Source: Chlorobiota bacterium (GTDB taxonomy: Bacteria; Bacteroidota; Bacteroidia; Bacteroidales; B39-G9). Taken from it: a stretch of DNA of 38,614 nt. The position numbers and the translations under genes are program-made. Each line of letters starts with the position of its first letter. Within the stretch, counting starts at the first letter, position 1. The stretch lies in the NCBI GenBank assembly GCA_013152655.1, contig JAADFW010000005.1:1-38614 (forward strand), in the 5' to 3' direction. Of this stretch, positions 28,486 to 35,286 are shown one piece after another. Under the pieces are notes generated by a model. That model did not search any database and was not told where the DNA came from. It saw only the letters and a list, made by a program, of their open reading frames with translations.

Positions 28486-30213
28486 TTATTTCACATAAAT
28501 CTTTTTACCATGACATCCGGTGGCACATGAACCACCATTACTATATGATTTGTAATTAAGGGGCATTTCCCAACTGCCAAACAACACCTTATCTGCAATT
28601 AAGTGTTTGTTTTTTGATGCATGAACATCGTGGCACATGGTACAATTACGGCCTTTTGTTCCATTTATATGTAAATAATGAAGATTGTTATCGCCATTTC
28701 TAAAATTTGTTGACCCGGGTTCTGCATCTTTTTTTATTATCTGGCTATCGTGGCAATCAAAACATAATTCAAAACTTTTAGCTTCGGCTTTAGTATATTC
28801 ATATGCTGAAAATTCTTTTGACAAAAGTGAACTATAATTTGAAGCATGTGCATTATGACAAGCAGTACAGCCGGCCATTTCAATAGCGCCATGTTTAACA
28901 GTACTGTTTTGTAGTTTTTGCCCTATATTAATAATAGTTTTTGTTTCTGTTTTAATAGCTTTACTATGACAACTTAAACATACTTTTACCTGACTATCTT
29001 TCAACAAATTTTCTTCATTTGATGCATGAGGTGAATGGCATTCGACACATTTTTTTTCTTTTACAGGTTGGTGAATGTGTGCTTTCCCTTCAATTTTTTC
29101 GTGACACTCAAAACACAATTCAGTTTCTTTAACGTTCAATAAATACGGTTCGTCAGAGTTATGCGGTTTGTGGCAATTTGAACAATCGTCATCAAACGGT
29201 GGATGAATCGTTTTCATACTACTTTCCTTTTTTTCCTTTGCATGACAGTCATAGCATAGTTTTCCTGCCTTTTTCCTCAAAAAACTCTTGTTGTCTGACT
29301 GGTGTGGGTTATGGCAATCAATACATTTACCTTCTTTAACAGGTTGATGCATTACTTTAGATTTTTTAATATCATGGCACTGATAACAAGTGCTACCTAC
29401 CGGAAGTGTTAATAAAGCACTATTTTGAGCACTATGCGGTTCATGACACGAAAAACATTCTCCTTCTTCAACCGGGTAATGAACATTCTTTTTGGTACTT
29501 TTTTCTTCATGGCAGTTATAACATAATATTGGTACTTTATCGGTTAATAAATGTTTTTCCTTTGAATAATGCGGTTCATGACATTCATTACAATCATCGG
29601 CAAAAGGAACATGGACATCCGGATTATCAATCTCTGCTTTCATTTTTTTATGGCAGGAAAAGCATAAATCGGGTGATTTTGATTTTAGCATATTGCGGTA
29701 ATCAGACTGGTGTGGGTTATGGCATTTAATACAATCGCCGGATATGACAGGCTGGTGCTTAGATTTAATATCTGCTTTTCTAATATCGTGACATTCGGCA
29801 CATAGTTTAGAAATAGTATTTTGTTTTAATAAATGATTATTATCTGAACTATGAACTGAATGACATTCCAGGCAATCACCATCATCAACAGGAACATGAA
29901 CATGTTTTTTGTTATTTTTTTCATCATGGCAGGTATAACATAATGCAGGAACTCTTTCTAAAAGAACTTCTCCTTTAAAAAATTCTTTTAAGTGGTTTTC
30001 TTCTTTTGCCAAATGACAGTTTTCACAACTTTCTTCAGCCGGCATATGCTTGTATTTATACTGCATCAAATCTGTATGACAGCTTATACATGCTTTTACA
30101 GTGTCCTGAGCAGATACTAATGTTGTTGTACCGGTTTTTACTGATGAATACTTATTTATATTGAAATAGAACAATGATATTCCAACTACGAATATTGTTA
30201 ATGCTTTTTCCAT
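28486..30213 (-). CDS. Large multiheme c-type cytochrome (20 CXXCH plus one CX3CH)
   Basis: The 575-residue protein begins with a hydrophobic export segment (residues 4-18), with possible cleavage after LVSA near residue 35. It then has 20 CXXCH sites, from CISCH to CTMCH, and a final CATGCH (CX3CH) near the C-terminus, for a predicted 21 hemes. Most hemes lie in diheme units of about 45 residues reading HxPV..G.C..CHxPH.S...LL......C..CH, the 'doubled CXXCH' pattern. A set of three diheme units is repeated in tandem: CHNPHQS recurs at residues 164 and 300, 136 residues apart. It is predicted to act in the periplasm or at the outside as an electron wire or store. The porin gene is 9 bases upstream, so the two are co-transcribed. 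Confidence 0.93.
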   Translation of the reverse strand: MEKALTIFVVGISLFYFNINKYSSVKTGTTTLVSAQDTVKACISCHTDLMQYKYKHMPAEESCENCHLAKEENHLKEFFKGEVLLERVPALCYTCHDEKNNKKHVHVPVDDGDCLECHSVHSSDNNHLLKQNTISKLCAECHDIRKADIKSKHQPVISGDCIKCHNPHQSDYRNMLKSKSPDLCFSCHKKMKAEIDNPDVHVPFADDCNECHEPHYSKEKHLLTDKVPILCYNCHEEKSTKKNVHYPVEEGECFSCHEPHSAQNSALLTLPVGSTCYQCHDIKKSKVMHQPVKEGKCIDCHNPHQSDNKSFLRKKAGKLCYDCHAKEKKESSMKTIHPPFDDDCSNCHKPHNSDEPYLLNVKETELCFECHEKIEGKAHIHQPVKEKKCVECHSPHASNEENLLKDSQVKVCLSCHSKAIKTETKTIINIGQKLQNSTVKHGAIEMAGCTACHNAHASNYSSLLSKEFSAYEYTKAEAKSFELCFDCHDSQIIKKDAEPGSTNFRNGDNNLHYLHINGTKGRNCTMCHDVHASKNKHLIADKVLFGSWEMPLNYKSYSNGGSCATGCHGKKIYVK

Positions 30214-30222
30214 AATATAAAA

Positions 30223-32178
30223 CTAAAATTTTCTAATAATTTTAAAATCTACACCTATGTAATTAATTATTTCATCAAGATAATCTCTTCTATATATATC
30301 AAAACCGAGTGTAAAATACAATTTTCGGTAAACTGTTGTTATTTCATTTCTACTGTTTAAAAGGTTTAAGTCTATACCGGATCCTATTTGTTTACGGTAT
30401 CCTAACTCAATATTAACTTTAGTAGCAGTATTTATTTTATAGGCAAGTTTTCCGAAAATATCAGCATATTGCTGTCGCGCTTTTTCATCAGTTAAGTAAT
30501 AATCCCGTATGTTTCCGTTAATTGAATAACGTATTTTTTTTTGTATAGAGCCTTGTACTTGCAGAAAAGCTTTTTTCATTTTATAGGGTATTATTGAACT
30601 TTGATAATTATCAAATTCAAATCCGGTGTTTAAAAAACCTATTTTAAATTTTGCACCATAAATATTTTGGTTAAAATAATTAAGCACCAAAAAATCAGTA
30701 CTTTTTAATTTTTGATAATCTTGTTTTATAAAACGGTAATACACTTCAATTAGCCTGTTAAAAAGATAAATACTGGCTGAAAAAGCCTGGTTGCCGGCTA
30801 AATAATTATATGACCCCGGATAGGTTGCCTGATAATCGATATAAATGGTTGAGCCATTTACTATTTGCCCTCCGGGTAAACGTTGTATTTCAATAAAATT
30901 ATTATGGACAATTAGTATATAATCTAAATTTAATTGGTAAATACTAGTGCCTGTTATATCAGTTACAGTTATTGATTCTTCAATGATATAGGGTTTTGAC
31001 AACAAATTTATTTGTTCATCTGAGATAATATACTCTTCGTTATAAACAGATATTATCTTGGGTTGGCTTTGCATATTTTGCTGCTGCCCATAATACCTGT
31101 AAGCCAAATTTAATTGCCCTTTAGGTATTTTTTTCGAGTAGTTAAAACTGATGCCTGAGCGTTTGTCTGTTTCTTTATATTCAGTATGTATAACCTTATT
31201 ATATTCATAAAAAATATTAGATTTTAAACTTAAAAAAAGTTGATGCCCTAATTTACTTTTAATATTCTGTTGGCTATATTGCTGGCTTTCCAATTTTGTA
31301 TTATAATATTGATAACTGCTTGTTAAAACAAAGTTTTCGGGTAATTTAAAAACAAAATTTTCCATTAACTGAAAGCGTTTAAACGTATCGTTTCCAATCT
31401 GCGAATAATTAATTATTCTAGAATTAAAATTGTATTTTTTCTTATTGTCAAAATAGATATTATTTGATAAATTCAGATTCCTTGTTTTGTTACTTACTTT
31501 ATATAAATCGGCTTCTTGTCTAATATAATCGTTATAAGTATAGCTTAATTCATGATTGTCACCTCTTTTGGTTGTTTTATTCAACCTGCTTTCAAAATTC
31601 TTTTCATCGTTTTTAAATGTTCGTCCGGTATTGATTTCTTTCTGGTCCCATTTTCCTTTACTATAACTAACAGAAAGCGGCAAATATTTGTTTCGAAAAA
31701 ACAGCGACCCGCCATACTTCTTATTTTTTGACCTGATATTGGTTAAGTTTTCGCTATTTATATAATTATCATTCAGGTTTATAAAAGTGTTTAAGCTTAT
31801 AAATTTTTTGCTGAAAAATATTCCATTAATGTTTAATTTTTTAATATTTCTGGTTTCTGACCTGTCAGGAATAAACAAATAGGTATCCTCCCTTTTTTCA
31901 GGATTATAGTCAACATCAATCCCTAGTTTTAAAAAATTAGGATGCCAAACATAACTTTTTGTTTTTAAGTCAATGCCCCCTCCTATTAAAGCATTTTTGG
32001 GATAATCCGTCAAATCCGACTTAAGAATTCTTTTTTGTTTTCTATATAAACCATTTATGTTAATTTCTCCTTTCATATTTGTAAGTGTCCAGAACCCTAT
32101 CGATCGCTTCATTTCCTGAGCAAAACCTGTTTGATATAAAAAGATAAATATTAATATGTAAACAATCTTTTTTACCAT
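30223..32178 (-). CDS. Outer-membrane beta-barrel (porin-like), part of cytochrome conduit
   Basis: The 651-residue protein has a signal peptide (about 1-21, ending GFAQ). It then shows alternating hydrophobic/polar strands with aromatic girdles over most of its length and a terminal Phe (VDFKIIRKF), as expected of BamA-inserted barrels. It has no CXXCH and no TonB plug. Its size is like that of the MtrB-type porins (about 650-700 residues) that hold cytochromes across the outer membrane. A distinct segment at about residues 393-455 (ESITVTDITGTSIYQL ... GGQIVNGSTIYIDY) looks like a small inserted beta domain. It sits between a 9-heme lipoprotein gene (12-base gap) and a 21-heme cytochrome gene (9-base gap), which is the main support for the conduit role. 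Confidence 0.8.
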   Translation of the reverse strand: MVKKIVYILIFIFLYQTGFAQEMKRSIGFWTLTNMKGEININGLYRKQKRILKSDLTDYPKNALIGGGIDLKTKSYVWHPNFLKLGIDVDYNPEKREDTYLFIPDRSETRNIKKLNINGIFFSKKFISLNTFINLNDNYINSENLTNIRSKNKKYGGSLFFRNKYLPLSVSYSKGKWDQKEINTGRTFKNDEKNFESRLNKTTKRGDNHELSYTYNDYIRQEADLYKVSNKTRNLNLSNNIYFDNKKKYNFNSRIINYSQIGNDTFKRFQLMENFVFKLPENFVLTSSYQYYNTKLESQQYSQQNIKSKLGHQLFLSLKSNIFYEYNKVIHTEYKETDKRSGISFNYSKKIPKGQLNLAYRYYGQQQNMQSQPKIISVYNEEYIISDEQINLLSKPYIIEESITVTDITGTSIYQLNLDYILIVHNNFIEIQRLPGGQIVNGSTIYIDYQATYPGSYNYLAGNQAFSASIYLFNRLIEVYYRFIKQDYQKLKSTDFLVLNYFNQNIYGAKFKIGFLNTGFEFDNYQSSIIPYKMKKAFLQVQGSIQKKIRYSINGNIRDYYLTDEKARQQYADIFGKLAYKINTATKVNIELGYRKQIGSGIDLNLLNSRNEITTVYRKLYFTLGFDIYRRDYLDEIINYIGVDFKIIRKF

Positions 32179-32190
32179 TTAAGATTTGTG

Positions 32191-33024
32191 TTAGTAAAGT
32201 ATATATTGATCGTCGCCTCCATGCGGATTATGACATTCAGTACAACTCATATCATCAATATCTTCATGCGTTGAATTTTGAAAAACCTGCTTTTTATCAT
32301 GACAATAAAGGCATAATGCCTGGCCTTCTCTTAATAGCCGTTCTCCTGTACCTAAAGCATGTGATGTATGGCATTCCAAGCAGTATTCAGCAGCCACCGG
32401 GCCATGAACAAACCTATATTTATCTTCGAAATTTAAGTGGCATTTATAACACGACCCGGCTTGCAGCGCATAAACATTATCGCCACCATGCGGGTCATGG
32501 CAATTTGTACAGTCTTCATCATCAATACTTTTATGAATATCATTAGCAAATATCAACTTTTGATCGTGACAATAAAGGCATAATTTCTGGCCTGTTCGTT
32601 TCAACAGATTTTCCTCTTTTGATTGATGTGGATTATGGCATTCTGTACAAAATCCGGCCTCTACAGGAGGGTGTAAAGCATGTTGTAATGAGCTAAAGTT
32701 CTCATGACACTGGTAACAAAGGGCAGGTTGATTTTCTTTTAGCTTGCCAAATTTTTGTTGGTCATGGCATCCTGCACAATCTTTTTCCTTGTATGGGGGG
32801 TGAACATATATTTCCGGCTTTTGAACAATAGCAGCAGTTAATTCAGAAGTGCTATCTGTAATATTAATTGTATCAGCAAGAGGAATGTTTTCCGTGTCAA
32901 CCGGATCAGGAACACCGTCGAAAAAAAATGTTAATATTTTATAATTAATTTCTGGCGAACATCCAAATAATAAACTAAAGGTAATTACCGAAATATAAAT
33001 CCTGCATTTCCTCCAAAAAATCAT
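32191..33024 (-). CDS. Nine-heme c-type cytochrome lipoprotein
   Basis: The 277-residue protein has a lipobox ending at Cys22 (SLLFGC). Nine CXXCH sites follow: CAGCH, CYQCH, CTECH, CLYCH, CTNCH, CYKCH, CLECH, CLYCH and CTECH. Hemes 2-5 (residues 101-182) and 6-9 (190-271) form a tandem duplicated tetraheme module with an offset of 89 residues, each ending in CH(D/N)PHGGD. Residues 23-75 are a low-complexity linker rich in Thr, Asp and Pro. It is predicted to be outer-membrane anchored, although whether it faces in or out is not clear because no acidic export signal follows the cysteine. Its start overlaps the end of the NHL gene by 4 bases (ATGA), so they are translationally coupled. It is a probable heme partner of the downstream porin. 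Confidence 0.92.
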   Translation of the reverse strand: MIFWRKCRIYISVITFSLLFGCSPEINYKILTFFFDGVPDPVDTENIPLADTINITDSTSELTAAIVQKPEIYVHPPYKEKDCAGCHDQQKFGKLKENQPALCYQCHENFSSLQHALHPPVEAGFCTECHNPHQSKEENLLKRTGQKLCLYCHDQKLIFANDIHKSIDDEDCTNCHDPHGGDNVYALQAGSCYKCHLNFEDKYRFVHGPVAAEYCLECHTSHALGTGERLLREGQALCLYCHDKKQVFQNSTHEDIDDMSCTECHNPHGGDDQYILY

Positions 33025-34109
33025 TCTTTATTTTTACTGTTTTTAAACCTTATTGCCCCATAAATATTTATTTTATCAGGGCCGTATTGATTGGAAACTA
33101 TAATAATATATTTAAGGTTGAAACTGTCATCAACATATTTTTGAAAATACTTTAAATTATCATAATCAATAACAACCTTTGTTGGAAGCCACATATCACC
33201 GGGCCCTTGGTAAGGTCCGCCAAAATACATAAGCAATTGTCCGTCTTTATTAAAAATTTGAGTATTCTCAAAGCCTGCATCAACAACGTACAAATTCGAT
33301 TCTTTATCAACAGCTATACCTTTAGGACGGACAAATTGGCCAAGACTCCGGCCATAACTACCTACTGATGAAAGAAATTCTCCTTTAAGGTTATACTTTT
33401 TAATTTTAAAATCACCAAAATCACTTACATATAAATCTCCATTTGCAAGGTATATATTAGTTGGCGAGTACAAATAACCAGGGTCGCCTTTTGCTATATC
33501 CGGCAATTTGTTTAATAATTTATAATCATCTTTACTATAAACATTCACACAGTTATTTTTAGAGTTTGGCACCCAAATTTTATTATCATATACAAATACA
33601 TCTGTAGGTTTAAAATTTTCAATTTCGCCAAAGCTGTTTACATAATTTAAAACACTATCGAAAACAACAATTTGCTTTCGTTGTCCATCGGCAATATATA
33701 AATAGCCTTTATTATCCACAAAACTGTTTAAAGGAAGTTTCAGTTGTCCTTTCCCTTTAGGAACAAAATAGTTAAAAGTGCTTTTTTCTAAATCTACAAT
33801 AATAAGCCCTCCTAAACCAGTATCGCAAATATAAATTTTCCCCTTATGAATATGTACTCCATAAGGCTTAGTTATTGGCATTGATTCGTCTTCACCTAAA
33901 ATAAACTTTACAAATGGAGACCTTTCGCCTGTTATGTCTTTAGAATTACTAAAAGAGGTAAGAAATTGTATTCTGGCAGTATCAGGTGGAGCAGGGTAGA
34001 TAACAAGATCCGGAGTTTCTTTACTTTTTGTTAACTTCAAAAAATTAGTTGAACAAGAACAAATAGAAAATATTAAAACTGCTAAAACAAAACTTAAAGT
34101 TAAACGCAT
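33021..34109 (-). CDS. NHL-repeat beta-propeller lipoprotein
   Basis: The 362-residue protein has a lipoprotein signal (ICSC at about residues 16-19). Six propeller blades follow from about residue 85 to 345. They include ITKPYGVHIHKGKIYICDTG, FVDNKGYLYIADGQRKQIVVFD, VYDNKIWVPNS, YSPTNIYLANGDLYVSDFG and FVRPKGIAVDKESNLYVVDAG. NHL propeller lipoproteins recur in multiheme cytochrome loci of metal-reducing bacteria, where a scaffold or biogenesis role is suspected but not proven. It ends with a 4-base overlap with the 9-heme cytochrome gene. A strong terminator lies 25 bases upstream of its start, so its operon is separated from the 4-heme gene or depends on read-through. Confidence 0.88.
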   Translation of the reverse strand: MRLTLSFVLAVLIFSICSCSTNFLKLTKSKETPDLVIYPAPPDTARIQFLTSFSNSKDITGERSPFVKFILGEDESMPITKPYGVHIHKGKIYICDTGLGGLIIVDLEKSTFNYFVPKGKGQLKLPLNSFVDNKGYLYIADGQRKQIVVFDSVLNYVNSFGEIENFKPTDVFVYDNKIWVPNSKNNCVNVYSKDDYKLLNKLPDIAKGDPGYLYSPTNIYLANGDLYVSDFGDFKIKKYNLKGEFLSSVGSYGRSLGQFVRPKGIAVDKESNLYVVDAGFENTQIFNKDGQLLMYFGGPYQGPGDMWLPTKVVIDYDNLKYFQKYVDDSFNLKYIIIVSNQYGPDKINIYGAIRFKNSKNKE

Positions 34110-34134
34110 TTGTTAATGTAATTTGTTAAAAATT

Positions 34135-34162
34135 AAAAGGGCGATATTTCCATCGCCCTTTT
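34135..34162 (-). terminator. Rho-independent terminator after the 4-heme cytochrome gene
   Basis: A perfect 11-bp inverted repeat (34135-34145 with 34152-34162, loop of 6 bases) has a G+C core and A/T runs on both sides, so on the minus strand it ends in a T-rich tail. It lies 25 bases beyond the stop of the 4-heme cytochrome. It may allow only part of the transcript to enter the NHL-porin operon, giving more 4-heme protein than conduit. A TATATTTG -7-like box lies just upstream of it on the minus strand. Confidence 0.85.
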
Positions 34163-34187
34163 TAATACACAAATATAATAAAGTTTT

Positions 34188-34805
34188 TTATTTAGTGTGG
34201 CATGTAATACAAAGAGCACTACCACTATTACTTTTTAACAATAAATGTGAAACTCCTGTTCCGTTATGAACATCGTGGCAAGAAGCACATTGCATTTTTC
34301 CGCTAAATAACATATCTGCGTCAATAGTTCCGCCTAATCCGGAAACATCAGTAGCAGGATTTTTTAATTCGCCATCGGTTGAAGCAAGAGATGCATCATA
34401 TGTGAAAGAAACCGGATGGTCATTACTTATGTCGGTACCTAAAGCTGCTGTACCTGTAACCATGTTAGTACCTGTTGTAGTTCCTCCATAGTTGTCAACG
34501 GCTGTAACTCCGTCATGACAGCTTAAACAAAGTTTTGAGCTACCATCAGGTTGTCCATTGGTTGCATCAAAAGTTGCCGATGAATAAATTGTAAATGTTT
34601 GTGAAGTAACTTGGTGATTCCACAAAGGAGCATCAGAAACAGTATTGTCAGCATTATGGGGTGTATGGCAAACAATACACATTTCACTACTTGTATTCCA
34701 CGATTCACCTGAAAAATCATGTACAGATCCACTAAGTTGGCTATACCCTGATTGTGCAAATACAAATAAAATTAAAGTTGAAATAATAAAATAAATGTTT
34801 TTCAT
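34188..34805 (-). CDS. Four-heme c-type cytochrome, exported
   Basis: The 205-residue protein has a signal peptide (cleavage near SGYSQ). Four CXXCH sites are present: CIVCH, CLSCH, CASCH and CITCH. The signature parts HDFSGESW, CHTPHNA, PLWNHQVTS, LCLSCHDG and DHPVSFTYD are the same as in the 5-heme protein at the other end of the operon. It is a small soluble cytochrome, probably periplasmic, suited to carry electrons between the inner membrane and the outer-membrane conduit. It has a near-consensus sigma-54 promoter 40 bases before its leader and its own terminator, so it can be produced at a level different from the porin operon. It is the first gene downstream of the two-component regulator. 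Confidence 0.92.
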   Translation of the reverse strand: MKNIYFIISTLILFVFAQSGYSQLSGSVHDFSGESWNTSSEMCIVCHTPHNADNTVSDAPLWNHQVTSQTFTIYSSATFDATNGQPDGSSKLCLSCHDGVTAVDNYGGTTTGTNMVTGTAALGTDISNDHPVSFTYDASLASTDGELKNPATDVSGLGGTIDADMLFSGKMQCASCHDVHNGTGVSHLLLKSNSGSALCITCHTK

Positions 34806-34855
34806 AATTTTTGTTTTTAAATTTTGAATTAAGTTATTAATATTAAAAAAGGCTT

Positions 34856-34872
34856 ATCAACAGGCATGCCAA
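34856..34872 (-). promoter_or_regulatory. Sigma-54 (RpoN) -24/-12 promoter
   Basis: On the minus strand the bases read TTGGCATGCCTGTTGAT. The consensus is YTGGCACGNNNNTTGCW. The GG and the -12 pair are exactly 10 bases apart; mismatches are T for C at one -24 position and A for C in the -12 GC. The predicted start is near 34845, leaving a leader of about 40 bases before the 4-heme cytochrome gene. The activator gene with a GAFTDA loop lies just upstream, which makes the site functionally sensible. The rest of the 481-base region between the regulator and this gene has no other gene. Confidence 0.68.
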
Positions 34873-34950
34873 TACGCATTATATGTTAATATAGAGATAA
34901 TTACACTAATTAAATTTAATTGCTTTTTTTATATGTAAAAATTAGTGATG

Positions 34951-34982
34951 AATTGATCAATTGCTTTTATTAATAACCGGTT
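34951..34982 (-). promoter_or_regulatory. Palindromes upstream of the sigma-54 promoter (candidate activator sites)
   Basis: AATTGATCAATT (34951-34962) is a perfect 12-bp palindrome and AACCGGTT (34975-34982) a perfect 8-bp one. They lie about 112 and 134 bases upstream of the predicted sigma-54 start, the usual distance of enhancer sites for NtrC-type activators. In AT-rich DNA such palindromes also arise by chance, so this is a position-based inference. Confidence 0.35.
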
Positions 34983-35170
34983 GATTATTATTATACAATT
35001 TAATGCTTGATAATTTCTTAACTTTCAGATGTTTACAAAAATATTGTACTGCTATATTTTATCTTGTTTTATTAAAAAAAAAATATGATTAAGCCTTGCC
35101 TTCTGATTCTGATTGTAAAAACTATTAGTAATTTGACGAAATGCTTTAAAACATACTAAAAAATGAATTA

Positions 35171-35190
35171 AATATGTTGAATAACATATT
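35171..35190. promoter_or_regulatory. 20-bp dyad-symmetric element
   Basis: Perfect 8-bp arms (AATATGTT and AACATATT) flank a 4-base centre. This is too AT-rich and lacks the tail for a terminator, and the symmetry suits binding by a dimeric regulator. It lies about 335 bases upstream of the sigma-54 start and about 100 bases after the activator gene. No copy was noticed elsewhere in the window. Confidence 0.3.
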
Positions 35191-35248
35191 TGCCAATACA
35201 AATTAGTACATAATGGAATATGGTTTTTAACCGGAAAATAAAAATGGA

Positions 35249-35281
35249 GGGTTATTTGCCCCGCGGTGGGTTAAATACCCC
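35249..35281 (-). terminator. GC-rich imperfect inverted repeat, probable terminator of the regulator operon
   Basis: Two 14-base arms starting GGGTTA and ending CCCC flank GCGGT and can pair as an imperfect hairpin of about 11 bp. On the minus strand it is followed by a T-rich run and lies 5 bases after the activator's stop codon. The arms also read as a near direct repeat. It stands out as a GC island in AT-rich sequence. Confidence 0.5.
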
Positions 35282-35286
35282 AGTTG

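Noticed and set aside
29297-29724. 20-base direct repeats that could hint at a CRISPR or mobile element
   Set aside because: They lie in frame in the 21-heme gene and encode the same CHNPHQS segment; they reflect cytochrome module duplication.
29406-29729. 107-codon plus-strand open frame inside the 21-heme gene
   Set aside because: It is antisense to a well-supported cytochrome and its product has no recognisable features; the frame is a shadow of the repeat sequence.
27737-34805. T9SS export of the cytochromes
   Set aside because: None of the cytochromes or the NHL protein ends in a sorting domain; only the proteins at 9528-12254 and 19540-21039 do.
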